Source: Stagonosporopsis chrysanthemi
Taxonomy: Eukaryota > Ascomycota > Dothideomycetes > Pleosporales > Didymellaceae
NCBI GenBank assembly: GCA_022560025.1
Contig: JAFISE010000105.1
Coordinates: forward strand, 1 to 64,000
DNA length: 64,000 bases
Direction of reading: 5' to 3'
Shown one piece after another: positions 45,072 to 56,897 of the stretch. The translations under genes and the position numbers were made by a program. Every line of letters begins with the position of its first letter. Position 1 is the first letter of the stretch. The notes below the pieces were generated by a model that was not told the DNA's origin, searched no databases, and saw only the letters and a list, made by a program, of their open reading frames with translations.

Positions 45072-46900
45072 ATGAACGACCTCACGTTTCTTGACGAGGA
45101 GCTCGCCAGCGAGTACGGTGCCAGCGATGCGATCCTAAAAGCAGTCCTGCCCGGTGGTAGAGTCGTCCACATATCAGACGGCGTCAGTCCGTTCAGGTTC
45201 TTGGATGTTTGCCCGCTTCTATACCACGCCTTCGAGTACAATGCACAGAGCAGACTGCAAGCAAGTATCGATACTTCGTCTGAGACTGCCGTCATATCAC
45301 TGGCTAGATACTGCTACACGGGCAGCTATCTGGCCGCCGAACCAGACGGCGAGAGCATCTTGCTCCTGCAACATGCCGAGACGTACAAGATCGCCGAGGA
45401 CTTTGACCTACCCGCGCTGCAGATCATGGCCCATGGCAATTTCTCGTGCCAGATCGAGTATGCCTGTTGTTTGCCAGACCCGCCGACAGACCTGCTCGAA
45501 ACGATAAGATTCGTCTACCAGCACTTCGCCAGTGACGAAGCACGCCGCAAGCACAACCTTGTCGATACCCTGCTCAACTACTGTGTGGCAGTGTACCACT
45601 ACCACAAGCTCGGTGACAATACAGACTTCCTGACGGCCGTCCGCGAGATCTCGGCTTTTCGTCAAGATCTTTGCCGAACAAACATTGCACGCAACTTCGA
45701 AGATGACTGTAAGCAGACGAACGCTGCATTAATCATGCAACTCCTAATCACCCTACAGGCGCTGCGGATATCATCCGACTCCCTTCTGGCCCTGCGATCT
45801 CAAGCAACGTCCCTACGCTGCTGGCGTCCCGCGAGCTGCCCAGCGAAATGCTATACAAACTGCCCCGCGCCCCTGTGGCTACAGGTTGCGCTCAACTCAA
45901 TCGGCCAGACAATGAAGGGAAGAACCGGGTCACGTTTTCTCGCCGTCGCGGTGTCCTGGGCATGCAAACATTCCGTCAAGGGATTCCAGATAGATCGAAG
46001 CACTGCGTCTCACCCTCGGCACTGGCAGCGGCACTTGAGAAATACAACGCCAAAACTTCAGACACAGATAGTGAGGATGTTGATTCCGCAGAGGATTCAT
46101 TGCGCAAGTACAAGCGGGCGCGAATCGAGGAAGCCACCGCCCGGCTAGAAGGCTGGCCGCTTGCCCCCGAGGACAAGCAGAAGCCCGATCCCATCGAAGC
46201 AGACGAGGAAGCCTACTGGGCCAGTGCATTTGGGCCGAAAGAGACGGGACCTGAGTCCGTGCCAGCAAGCTACTTGAAGCTCCCCCAGCTCCCCGGCACG
46301 CGGCCCAAGCCCGCACCACAGAGCCACAGCCCCCTTCCCTCGCTTTTCGACCACAAAGGCGACACTCTGCGCCTTCCACCCCTCACAAAACCGAGCCAAC
46401 CCACAGCGGCCACAAAACCCTTCCTCACTCTCCCCCCGCTTGTGAGATACGGACGCACCAACCCATCGCCCCCGCACGTAGCGGTAGACACAAACCCCTC
46501 CCTCACCCTCCCTCCGCTCACCAAGCACGAACACACCAACCCATCACCCCCACAACTCCCATCTCACGAATCAGACCCAAAACCCCCCATCACGCTTCCC
46601 CCTCTCTTCCAGCACAAACCCACCACCCAGTCCACACCCCCAAGCCAGCACACGGCGCACGCACCTCCCCTGTCTTCACAACTGCCCCTCCGCCTTCGCG
46701 ACCCCGACAGCGCGAGCGAAGACGAGGGCTTCGCGATCGTGCCGCGTGCTGCACCGGCAGACAGAGACGAGGCGCCGCACACGCATAGTGCGATGTCGAG
46801 TCCTGAGCTTGTGGGTGTGGAGGGCAGTGAGGAGGGCGAGGTGGATGTTGGAGAGGGGGGAGAGGGATGGACGCTGCTTGACGCTGTTTCGGGGACTTGA
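45072..46900 (+). CDS. BTB/POZ-domain protein with proline-rich tail
   Basis: Exons 45072-45708 and 45759-46900 encode 592 residues. The N-terminus is a fungal-type BTB/POZ fold: ILKAVLPGGRVVHISDG, CPLLYHAFEYNAQSRL and SLARYCYTGSYL, followed by BACK-like helices (ALQIMAHGNFSCQIEY, TIRFVYQHFASDEARRKHN). BTB proteins are usually protein-protein adaptors, often for Cul3 ubiquitin ligases. The second half is different: an acidic segment (TSDTDSEDVDSAEDSL), KYKRARIEEATARLEGWPL, then a proline-rich stretch with four LPPL repeats (RLPPLTK, TLPPLVR, TLPPLTK, TLPPLFQ), ending EGWTLLDAVSGT. The intron is 50 nt with a CTAAT branch site. Confidence 0.8.
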
Positions 46901-48137
46901 AAATGCTTCTTTCTGCTGCTGGTAGGATATGGATTTGATACTCGATATGCTGGCATGCGTTGTGTTGTATTGTATTATGTGCATTTGCTATTTTCCACTG
47001 CGTTTGCTGCTTCTGCTCTTTCGCGTTTAGGGAGGGGGGGCTTTGTTGGACACATGTTATATACACATATATACACGTACACGTCCAAACACATATCTAT
47101 ATCTATATCTACATCTACTCACATACATACACCTCCCTCTTCTCTTAGGAAAAGTTTTACACTACTCATTATCTCATCTTGTCTTGTTATAGCAGATAGG
47201 ATAGGAAAAAAGGTGTTCAAGGAGAGGGCATTGTGTATTGTGTGTGGGAGGGGGCGTAGGAGGGGGCATGGAGGATAGAGTAGCGTTAGAGATAGAGGAT
47301 AGGAGATAGGAGATGGGGACAAGGATTGTTACGTATATGTCTCTCGTCTCAGCGCGTGTATTTCCTTCTCCTTAGGCCTGACCTTGCATAGCTGGCGCTT
47401 GACCTCGACCCAGGTTCTGTCTTTCTTTGCGTCTACATTTGCATCTGCATACACATCTGCATTTACGCGGTTTCTAGCACTGAGGAGCAGTTCCTAGCAC
47501 TAAGGGACAAGGAACGGGGAGCAGGGGGAGCAGGGGTCTGACTAAGATGCTAATGCTAATGCTAACACTAATAATAAGTAAGTAAGAGAGATAGAGATAG
47601 AGAAAGAGATGGAATAGGTGTGTAGAATATTAAACGCAGCATGCAATACACAAGACATATACAAGACACAAACACGTATATATAGAACGTAATCTAATTT
47701 ACAGACTGTAGCGTGTGTAGTCTACTGCTCTGCCCTACTCTCCTTGCCTAATACAATGCGCTGTAATGCGATACAACACAACGCAACGCAACGCGACCTA
47801 ACCTAACCTAACCTAACCTAGCCTAGCCTAATCTGATCCAAATCAACCTGGATTAGGCTCGCCCACCTTGCAGACGCAGCTCGCACGTGCGTCCCCCCCG
47901 TCTCTCTCTCTTTATGTATGTGTATATCCAACGCCGTCCATGTTTCCTCCGTGCAAGTGCAAAACGCCACCCACGCGCCTGCTTATATACAGCAGCCCAC
48001 CGCCCCTCAAAACCCCAGACCCAAAGTAAAAGTCAAGCATACAAGTACAGGATATAACCGAAACCAAAACCAGAATAGAACAGAGAAAACCCGGTAAAGA
48101 AGTGTATTACTAAAAAAAAGTAGTGGAAAAGAGAGGC
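46901..48137. other. convergent intergenic region with short repeats
   Basis: 1.2 kb between converging genes. It contains TA/CATA-rich tracts around 47060-47130 and a CCTAA pentanucleotide run at about 47798-47830. No gene seen. Confidence 0.5.
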
Positions 48138-49834
48138 CTATCTAAACCCCCTCCTCTGCTGCTGGTGGCTAGGCGTCCTAGGCGCGTCCCCCTCCCCCTC
48201 GGCCTCCCCCTCGCGCCGCTCCCGCTGTCCCAGCGCAAAACTCGGCACAGCGGGCGTGCTCTGACTGTGCAGCAACAGCGGCTGTGGCGTCGCTGTTCCC
48301 ATTCCCAGGCCTACGCCGGGGCCGGTGGCCCAAGGCTGGGTGGCGGTGTCTAGGAAGGGGGTTGAGGGGATGCGGTGGGGGGTTTGGGGGAAGTCGTAGG
48401 GTTGTTGTTGGTGGTGGAAGGACTGTTGGTGTTGTTGGAAGGAGTGTGTGGGAGGGGGGTGGGCGGCGTGCTGTTGGCGGAGGAGGCCGAAGGCCCAGTT
48501 GGAGAGGTTGAAGCCGATGACGAGGAGGAGGGTGAGGAAGAGCTGTTGAGATGTGTTAGCGGGAGGACGTAGGACGTGGGACGTGGGACGTGGGACGTGG
48601 GACGTGGGGAGGGAGATGAGGGAAGTGAAGGAAAGAAAAGGACAAAACACACCATGGACTTGTAGCTAAACTCCTCGAAAAACCCATTGATGATGTGCGC
48701 AAACGCCTTGACCGTCACACTGGCCCGCGCCAGCTTGCGCGGATCCCGACTCATGCACGTCTCCCAGTTCCCGCACGCCATCTCGAGCGCGGGCGCGCGC
48801 GTGTCGGGCTCGCAGCGGTTCTCGCGGTAGTTTTTCACGCACGCGGCGATCTCGACCATCAGCTCGGACTGGTGCTTGGACGCCTCGATGCCAATGTCGG
48901 CCGTCACGCTGTCCCAGATCAGGTACAGCGCGTAGACGAACGACAGCGCGAGGACCGCATTGAGCGTGAACTGCAGGTAGTAGGACAGCACGGCGGGCAG
49001 GCCCGGGTGCGCTTCCAGCCAGTGGAAGAAGCCGGCGATGCTGGCGCTGTAGGTGTGCGGCGCCGTGGGGGCCGCGGTGAGGGCGACGGACTGCGGCGGG
49101 GCGGGCCCCGAGTCGGACTCGTCGTCGTCGTCGTCGTCGTCGTGGGCCGCGGCGGTACGTTTCTTCCTCGAGGAGCGGTCGGGGCGCGTGGAGCGGCGCT
49201 TGGTGACGCGGTTCTCCTTCTTCTCGGCCCAGTGCTTGCGCGAGACGACGGCCTCGAGCTCCCTGATCGACTCCGACTCCTTGATCGGCTCGCGCTCCTT
49301 GGCCGGGCTGGGGCTGCCAAAGTTCCTGATGGCGCGGAAGAAGCTCTGGCGGCGCCCGGCCTTCTTCGGGCTGGGGCTGTCCATCAGCAGCTGCATGCGC
49401 CCGGCCATGTGCGTGTCGGGCGTCGCCTGCTCGCTGTCGTGCGCGGGCGTGTTGGGCGTCTCGCCGCCGGAGCTGAAGTCGTAGTCGGCGGCCGGGGTGC
49501 GCGGCAGCCACGGGCTGACGTGCTGCGGGATCGAGGGCAGCGGCCGGGCGCCGCTCTGCGGGAAGTGGGATGCCGTCTCGCGCAGGCGGCTGGGCGTCGC
49601 GAAGGCGGATCTGGTCGGCGAGTCGAGGTGCGATTGGCCGCCGGCGAACGGCCGCCGGTGGAGTTGGGGCGTCCCCTGGCCCAGGAAGGGACTCGGCGCG
49701 GTCGGGTTGAGCTCGCGACTGCGCGCGGGCGTCGTGGCTGTGAAGAAAGGCGACGCTGCGTCGATGGGCCCGGATTTGTTGTCGTACTCAAAGTCCATGG
49801 GCACCAGCGACTCCCGCTGGGCTCGGCGCGACAT
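48138..49834 (-). CDS. Brl1/Brr6 family nuclear-envelope protein
   Basis: Nuclear-envelope membrane protein needed for nuclear-pore assembly and membrane fluidity in yeasts. Exons 49834-48653 and 48542-48138 give 528 residues. A long disordered, Ser/Pro-rich N-terminus carries basic (KKRTAAAH) and acidic (eight Asp) tracts. The conserved domain has transmembrane helix 1 (VLSYYLQFTLNAVLALSFVY), then the lumenal loop with four cysteines that form disulfides in the family (ACVKNYRENRC and MACGNWETC). Next come AHIINGFFEEFSYKSM and, across the intron, transmembrane helix 2 (LFLTLLLVIGFNLSNWAFGL). The intron splits the domain just before helix 2 and restores SYKSM-LFLTLLL. The C-terminal tail is Gln/His/Pro-rich. 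One copy is seen here. Confidence 0.92.
48566..48609. repeat. ACGTGGG-type minisatellite inside the Brl1/Brr6 intron
   Basis: Six or so tandem GACGTGGG units (first one GACGTAG) occupy 44 of the 110 bases of the intron at 48543-48652. Confidence 0.85.
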
Positions 49835-50079
49835 GGTCTCTGCTCGCGGTGAAGGCAGCGGGCTGGTTGTGGGGTGGAGGGGAACTGTGGTTGCTATGTA
49901 GAGTGGGCCGGCGTAAACAAATGCATGTGCGGCGAACGGCGCTTATCGATAGGCCGGGGCTGGAACGCGGTGACGTATGTATTTACCGCGCCTGTAGAAC
50001 AGAGCATAGGTGAAAGCCTATTGGGCCGCCAGCGAATGAGATGGCTCGACATGCATTGACTATTTTCATCTCTCTTTCT
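49835..50079. other. short intergenic region
   Basis: Promoter of the Brl1/Brr6 gene and 3' flank of the phytase-like gene. Confidence 0.5.
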
Positions 50080-51668
50080 CTACAACGGCTTCGCCCCCTT
50101 CGGCAGCCTGACCTTGAACACCAGCACCTGCGAATCCAGGTCATACCCAGAAGAATCCCTGTAGCTCTGCTTGCCAAAGTTGATGTACCCATTCTGAGTA
50201 ATGAAGTCGTTGTCCGAGAACGAAATCAAATAGTACTCCTTACCCTCGCCCTCCGTCTCGTAGTCGCTGTCGACCGGCGCGAGCGCAAAGCTTTCCCACT
50301 TCTCGTTCAGCAGGCTCGCGTCTTGAGCACCGCCATTATGCACACCGAACCGGTTGAGCTGCGAGTTGACGTTGTACGACAGCCACGGGCAGTAGGTGGC
50401 CGGCACCATCTCGCTCTTGAGAACGCCCTTGCTGCTTGCGATTTGCTCGTTGACGCCATCGTATTTGCCCTTGATGTTTGTGGCGTTGGAGATGTCAATG
50501 ACGTCGGCGTTGCGGTAGATGGACTCTGACACGTCCTGGCCATGGCCAGCGCCAGAGTCGCGGGCAAGCACTAGAAACTGCGTCTCAGAGATGTAGTGCA
50601 TCTCGGACTGGCCGGCTACCTTGCCTGTCGACAGCACAGGAAGCTGCACGGCGTACTCGGCCTCAAGCTCGACCGACTTGCTCTTCACGCGGTACTTAAG
50701 CAGGCGCGTGTTGCGGCGAGTGGACGACTTGGAGCCGCCGTCCTGGATGGTAGCACTCTGCAGCATCGTATACAGATACTTGCCATCTGGGCTGGTGGTC
50801 AACGCTTCAAGACCCTGGTTGTTGGCTCGTCCAGTGGTAGGGTCCTCAGGGCTGATCACAACATCCTGGTCGTAGATTGGCGGAGAGGCCGCGCTGAACG
50901 ACTCGGTCCCATTGCGCAACGGAATGAAAGCATCAGGGGTGCGGATGGCCTGGATCATCTTGCCTTTCTTGTCGAACTGGTAGACATACGCCGCATACTC
51001 GTCGCTGATCCAGTACGTTCCGTCGTCACCCAGAGCCAAGCCTTCAGTATCGAGAGGAACGCGAGTGCCGCCTGTTCCATTGTTGCCAAAGCCATCGCCA
51101 ACATCTAGACCAAAGTCAGCGAGAGTACTGCAAGATGAACACCCCTCTTACATTCAGCCAGCGGCAGACTCGGAAACCCCTTGTACGAGACCGTGGTAGT
51201 AGGATCCAGCCCCGTCAACGGCGCCCCATCCGGCCCCGACAACAACAGCGTATCCAAGTACTGCAGCTTGAAATTCGGCTGTGCCGGCTTCTCCACCGTC
51301 GCCTCGACGACCTCAAACTCAAAGCTAAACTTATGAATCCGACTCTGCGTATTCTGCGTACCCTCGGTATTCCACCCGCGATCAGGCAGCCCGTACACGA
51401 TCCCCGTATACGCTTCTTTTTTGCCTTTCTGACTCTTCCAGCTCTTCTTGTCGAGTGCAATCGCGCTGCCTATGCCGCCAATGGTGTCGCCAAACTTGTC
51501 GCGCGCATCGCTGGCGAGCTTACCGTAGCCCGCGAGCGCGGAGTAGGTGTAAGTCTTGCCATTGCATGTTGTGACGTTGACAGGCGCGGGGGTGCTACTT
51601 GGGGTGGGGTTGGCGAGCACCTGGGACAGTGGAAGAGCCAGCAGGCTGGCTGGAATGGTGAGGCGCAT
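50080..51668 (-). CDS. secreted phytase-like (esterase-like phytase domain) protein
   Basis: A 513-residue protein from exons 51668-51152 and 51104-50080. A signal peptide (MRLTIPASLLALPLSQVLA) is followed by a beta-propeller of the esterase-like phytase type. Characteristic pieces are DTIGGIGSAIALDKKSW, GIVYGLPDRGWN, DTEGLALGDDGTYWISDEY, NNQGLEALTTSPDGKYLY, FLVLARDSGAGHGQDVSES and ISFSDNDFITQNGYINFG. Bacterial and fungal relatives have phosphoric-ester hydrolase activity by annotation, but few are characterised. The 47-nt intron rejoins PSLPLAEYVGDGFGNNGTGG. Probably extracellular; phosphate scavenging is a reasonable but unproven role. Confidence 0.88.
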
Positions 51669-52309
51669 GATGGTGGTTGGTCGTGTGCTTTATTGCAGGA
51701 TGGGAAGGATGAATCGCATTCTTATATTAAACGTGGCGGGGTACATGACGCGATTCCAGAGACCTGGCGCGTGGGGTTAATGAACACAGCTGCATATCTG
51801 GGCAGGCACGTTGTCCGTTGTTTGGCTGATGAGGCTGCCTGCATCGCCTCGGAGCGCGGTGCGGGAGGTGGCGTGGAGATGTGCACTGAGGCACGCTCTT
51901 GGTAGTTCATCGGGGCGGCCGCTAGATGATAGTGTATCATTTGCGGTGTCCAATGATAACGCTACGTTGAAGTACTCATTGTAGGTGACACAACGCACGT
52001 TGTGCAGGTAAGTACTGTGAGTCGCTGGGGGAAGCGCTCCCGCAGTTGCGCTTGCCGAGACGGGCAGGCCGCATCGGTAGTGGGTGCGCGCCACCACCAA
52101 CCTACATCCTCTTTGCAAAGAGTAAGCAGTTCAGGAGTAACAGTGTGGATTGATTGAGTGAGTCACTGTAACCGAAGGATAGGGCGATATATGTTAACCC
52201 TAAGGTCACGTGATCTAATACGTGACTATCTTATCTCCTTTCAACCATATGGAGATATGATAGACCATCGAAAAGCTTGTGACGACAGCTGTGAGCACCA
52301 CTAATTAAC
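51669..52309. other. intergenic, no gene seen
   Basis: Short frames only; the promoter of the phytase-like gene should lie at its left end. Confidence 0.5.
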
Positions 52310-53460
52310 GCAATGCTGAAATATCCTGACGTCGATCGTCTACACCAGGAGACGACCATATGGCAGCAAAATCCAGCTCGGACTTCCGTTTCCAGCAAAT
52401 GTCATAGTCGCAAACGTTGTCAAGGTTGTTGGTATATTTTTGACCCTTCGTACATGTCCTTCTGGATACATCGAAACGGTCGGCGATGCTATTGCTACTT
52501 CCTTGCAGGAACCTGAGCCAGTAACGGCTGGGAAATGCATGCTTTCGCAACGCGAACTGCATCAAGGTGCGACTCCCCGGCCAACGCCGTGGTGTACGAA
52601 GAAGCGACAGATCATGTCGATACTTGGCGGAAAGCGAGCGTGGACAAGCACAAATTTGTAAGTGTTCTTTTCGCCCAAGTTTTGTCTCTGTTGACACACC
52701 AAGCATGATCCCAATGACCCTAGCCACGGTATCCTTAACACTGGCTTCCCTCGAGTCCGGATTGCCGACAGCATGCGGCACCGCCTCGAAGCTCATACTA
52801 CACAGCACCATAGCAAGCTTCCATGGCTGAGGTGCATTGTTGGTGACTTGGCTAGCCAGATCGCCCCAGGCTTTGCTGTCCATCTTCTACTTTTCCGTCA
52901 ACCGCCTGAGCACATCCATTTGCTTCGCACGCGAGTGGAACAGCTTTGCCAGTACCGGAAAGGCCTTCGTGCAACGTCACCAGTTGGCGATCAAAGATCA
53001 ATCTATTTCTTGCAGCTGCCGCTGCGTTGGGCGGTCCCGCTCACCATAATGTCCGGTGTTCTGCACTGGCTCTTGTCTCAAATGCTCTTCCTTGTGCGAC
53101 ACGAGATCCGGAATCGCGACGACTACTTGTACCCGGAGTCGACGTGTGCGTGTGGCTACTTGGTATTGAGCCTCTTAGTGTTCACCGTGGTGCTTTGTTG
53201 TATCATTGCGGCTGTGGGAATCGTGCTCATGCGATATGTTGATGTTCAGCTTCCGCCAGCTCGGCATTGCAGTCTGGTCATCAGCGCAGTCTGCCATCCG
53301 CCTTCAGAAGATATCGATTGTCATGTCAAGGAAGTGTAATTGGGAGCTGTGACGCAAGGCACGGAAGACAGTGCTGGTCATTGTACCTTCACAAGCCATA
53401 GAACAGAGACTCCGGAAGTCGGGTGCTTGTATACACGAGCATACAACCTGTTCTGCAACA
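52310..53460 (+). pseudogene. DUF6536 transmembrane protein pseudogene, 5'-truncated and RIP-like damage
   Basis: Remnant of the C-terminal half of a DUF6536 fungal membrane protein. Matching pieces appear in order but in changing frames: IQLGLPFPANVIVANVVKVV and TVGDAIATSLQEPEPVTAGK (to 52661), then GLPTACGTASKLILHSTIAS, LARSPQALLSIFYFSVN and AREWNSFA (to about 52948). From about 52950, in another frame, come RATSPVGDQRSIYFLQLPLR, WAVPLTIMSGVLHWLLSQM and ARHCSLVISAVCHPPSEDID. Beyond a TAA, AGHCTFTSHRTETPEVGCLY continues the same family (to about 53456). Stops are TGA at 52828 in place of CGA and TAA at 53337 in place of CAA, both C-to-T. The N-terminal half is absent. It cannot encode an intact protein. 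Confidence 0.82.
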
Positions 53461-53926
53461 ACACTGTGCGAAAAACAGCTTATCTGATATGGGGAGTAGA
53501 TTCAATGACATCCTCAGGTCGTTGTCCACGACAAGTGCTGCATCGGGCCAACCGTTCGCCCGACCACGTGATCGGGACAATCAACTATGCGATAGGTAAA
53601 GCTTCCACCAAATAGCTGCTTACAACGACTATGAGTTAATTGTCTTGGTCTTTGATTCGATGGCGGTCGTCTCGTCTAACTGAAAGACTGCGTCAGGCGT
53701 ACGGCTACAAAGATCCTTTTTCTAGTCATGCTTCACTCTAGAACGCTGGCGATATCCACATCAGCATCGGGCTGATAAATCATGCCTGAAATTTGTTCTC
53801 GGAGCAGTCCGCAGATGAGTACTTGGTATTCACTTGAAAACATACAAATGACTGTCCTGCCATGCTTGGAAGCGTTCACTGCAAGAACCGGCTTCGACGT
53901 CCACAGAACTCCCCGAAGACGCCAGC
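53461..53926. other. intergenic
   Basis: 3' flank of the pseudogene and promoter of the AYR1-like gene; no gene seen. Confidence 0.5.
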
Positions 53927-54890
53927 ATGACTACCGGAACAGTTCTCATCACAGGCTGCAGTGCCGGCGGCATCGGTCACGCCCTCGTGCTCTCCTTCCA
54001 GTGCCGCGGCTACACCGTCTTTGCAACCGCACGCTCGCTGAAGAAGATGGCCGACCTATCCTCGCTCCCCAACGTTCACCTCCTTGAGCTGGACGTGACC
54101 AATCCCGACTCCATCACTACAACAGTGACAAATATTGAAAAGCGCACAGATGCTAAACTGGACGTGCTCGTCAACAACGCAGGGCAGCAATACATCATGC
54201 CCGCGCTCGACGTGGACATCGACGCCGCCAAAGCGCTATTCGACGTGAACTACTGGGCGCCCCTCCGCATGGTCCAAGCATTCAGCGCGATGCTGATCAA
54301 CGCACGAGGATGCGTGGTCAACATCGGGTCCGGCGCGGGCGTTCTCTCCATCCCGTTCCAGAGTGCGTCGCATCACCCGTCCTGCATCCACACTCTCGCC
54401 CAAGAGCGAAGAACCACACTGACTCCCCCCATTAGGCCAGTACAACGCCTCCAAAGCCGCCCTCAACACGCTCTCCGACACCCTGCGCTACGAGCTCGCC
54501 CCCCTCAACGTCCGAGTCATCACCCTCATGGCCGGTAACGTGACGTCTCACATGTCGACTGGCATCAACGGCGCGCCGCCCGCCGAGCTCCCCGCGGCGT
54601 CGCGGTACAAGGCCGTGGAGAAGGCGATTGCGGCCCCAGGCGAGTATTCCGACATGGGGACTGCGGAGTTCGCGGAGGGTGTTGTGGGTGCTGTGGGCGC
54701 TCGCGCGACGGGGAGGGTGTGGAGGGGCGGGAGTACGGGAGTGATGAGGTGGGTTGTGCCGGTTATGCCTGGGTTTATCTATGTGAGTTTGCTGCGGTCT
54801 GGGTGGGTGGGGAGGTGCTAATATGTGGGGCAGGATCGTGTTATGGTGTCGTTGGGTAGGGGCTTGGATCAGATGCCTAAGGTGAGGTGA
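53927..54890 (+). CDS. short-chain reductase, AYR1-like (1-acyl-DHAP reductase type)
   Basis: A 279-residue SDR from three exons (53927-54362, 54436-54782, 54834-54890). Motifs are the cofactor loop TGCSAGGIGHAL, VLVNNAGQQ, catalytic Ser in VNIGSGAGVLSIPFQ and YNASKAALNTL across the first intron, then LNVRVITLMAGNVTSHMS. The classical SDR pattern with TGCSxGGIG and the YxASK box matches the yeast Ayr1 group, which reduces 1-acyl-dihydroxyacetone phosphate with NADPH in lipid synthesis; several fungal paralogues serve other pathways. The third exon supplies only 18 residues (DRVMVSLGRGLDQMPKVR); it was accepted because intron length, CTAAT branch site and phase agree. Confidence 0.9.
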
Positions 54891-55365
54891 AGTGAGATGG
54901 GGGTTGGGTGAGGGGTGTGCCCGTAGAGATAGCGCGAGAGAGGGACGGTAGATTGCAAGGGATGTAGTGTAATGCTGGGAACGTGGTATCAAATAACGGG
55001 TTGGTGACGAGAGGGTTAGATTCGGGCATGGACAGGCATAGAGTGTAGTGAAATTGCGTCAGCTGCCCTCTAATTTCTACTGCCAAAGTGCACATACGTT
55101 GAATCAAGATGATAGAGACAGGATAACAAACTTCAACGTCAGTGAGCTCTATTGATCGTAAACATCCTTCCATCATGCTAAATGCGACTTGACTGATGTT
55201 GCGGTATGCGGTTTCGTCACGCCCGATGAGTGCAGAAACGTTCGTGATGGAGAAGCAGAGTGGTCTGCGACGATCATGAGAGCGACGCTAAGAAAGGACG
55301 GCAAAATGGTACTGAGGTAGGAAGACGTGCGGAGCGGATCCCTTCGCTCGCGACGATTGTGCTGA

Positions 55366-55803
55366 TCAAAAGTGCACATCGGGAACGAAGTCAAGGAGCT
55401 TGCCCACCTCTTCGATAGAAGCCTGTTGGTTGTCACTGTAGAAGTTCGGGTCGAGAGTGCCGGGAAAAGCGTCGAAGTCGAGAAACCCGCCTAGATTGCA
55501 GCTACCACAGAGTGATTGAGCAGCATGGTTTGCAAATGTGTCGATCGAAGAGGCGGATTGTAGAAGATCATGTGCTCGGCCTTGTTCTACCAGTATTTCT
55601 TGCGATGCCGAAGGCGACATGTGATCTTTCCAGACATGCTCCATGAGAGAATCACTCTCCTGGAACTGGCGTTTGCAGTCATGCACGCATCGATATCTCT
55701 TTTTGCTGTTTGGAGACGCAAATTTTGAGCTTTCCACATCATATCTGTCGGAAGAAAATCCCACTGTCCTTTTTATTGGAAATATCTTGAGCCGCTCTTG
55801 CAA
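55366..55803 (-). pseudogene. fragment of a C2H2-type zinc-finger gene
   Basis: The frame holds one finger, YRCVHDCKRQFQESDSLMEH plus VWKDH, with spacing C-x3-C-x12-H-x4-H, and continues to SLCGSCNLGGFLDFDAFPG and LLDFVPDVHF. The spacing is the same as in the second finger of the gene at 56898-58112, transcribed in the same direction 1.1 kb away, so the two are probably duplicates. Here there is no ATG upstream of the finger in this frame. An adjacent frame (56014-55739) is open but does not resemble the paralogue. It is likely a decayed copy, although an unrecognised upstream exon could rescue it. Confidence 0.5.
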
Positions 55804-56429
55804 ATGATCTATCCATCCATGAAGAACGTGCCAGGACTAAGGCGCGCGGTTGGAGTTGGGGTTGGCGATCCAGGTAAGCCTTCCCATGATCATGCCATGC
55901 TGGGAGGTAGAGGACTAATGTGGACAGGCTAGAGAGTTCACTGTGTATTCTGGCTTGGATACGTGCAAGCATGTTGCTGCTCTGGTGACCAAGACTCAGT
56001 AATGCTGAGCTCAAGATTTAGTGTCGGTGCTTGTTGAAATGTGTGGATCCCCCTTGATCTGGTAAACTGCGTCAAGGGCTGCTCCTGATTGGCTGACCAC
56101 AGCTTGCAACCAATGAGAAGTAAGACACAGCCTAGCGTACCGGACTTAGGGGGGTCCGCACATTTCAACAACCATTATGGAGATCAGATGCGACAGGGCA
56201 TGTTGAGCACCATTGCGAGTACGAGATTTTGACTGGATAATCTTTAGTTGGGACATACATATACAAAACATTCTATAGCCTCACAGAATATGTCTATCCT
56301 ATGGGTGGTACCCTCAACTTGCTGATTTCTCGGGGGACCGACCAGCGCAACCTTACAGGAAAAGAAACAGGACCTTTGCTTAATTCATAGATGGCAGAGT
56401 TTCAACTCCTCGCCCCTGCAGAAAGCGCA

Positions 56430-56747
56430 TTACTCTCTTGAGATGCACTCTTCGAAGAGTCTATGCCAGTATGCAATATGGGCACTCCTTATCATTCTCA
56501 GCTCGTGGAAAATGTTCACCAAGAGCAAATAAAAGCAGAGAATTATAGCTGGAAGAGATAATGGCGAGATGATGTAGCTACAAATCGTGAAGTCGTCGTG
56601 AAAGCTGGGACCCAGTACCCGAAAGAGGCAAGGTTGGTACTGCATCAGACCTCGATGCAGAGTCGAAGGCCCATCTTCACAATATGTTTCCAGAACCGTA
56701 ACTGTGGTAGAAAATAACCGAGCAATGAGTGCCAGAGCAGAAGTCAT
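56430..56747 (-). CDS. possible small membrane protein
   Basis: A 105-codon frame from ATG (MTSALALIARLFSTTVTVLE) with one strongly hydrophobic stretch (YIISPLSLPAIILCFYLLLV) followed by NIFHELRMIRSAHIAYWHRL. Not recognised. It lies between the two zinc-finger loci, on the same strand. It may be chance. Confidence 0.25.
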   Translation of the reverse strand: MTSALALIARLFSTTVTVLETYCEDGPSTLHRGLMQYQPCLFRVLGPSFHDDFTICSYIISPLSLPAIILCFYLLLVNIFHELRMIRSAHIAYWHRLFEECISRE

Positions 56748-56897
56748 GAACCTCTGTGGGTTTCTGGAGGTTTCAACGATCCGTCGAGGGGCCAGCCCGG
56801 CTCATGGCTACTTGCTCAATAGATACATTGTCGTGGGATAATATGTGCTTTGTAGTGAGTTCAGCGCTGCTGGCAAAATCGATATCGATCCCTTGAC

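Noticed and set aside
47798..47835. Possible internal telomere-like repeat
   Set aside because: The unit is CCTAA, not the fungal CCCTAA, and the run is only about 35 bp.
48695..49852. 385-codon plus-strand frame
   Set aside because: Antisense to the Brl1/Brr6 gene; Arg/Gly/Ala-rich composition is a GC-content artefact.
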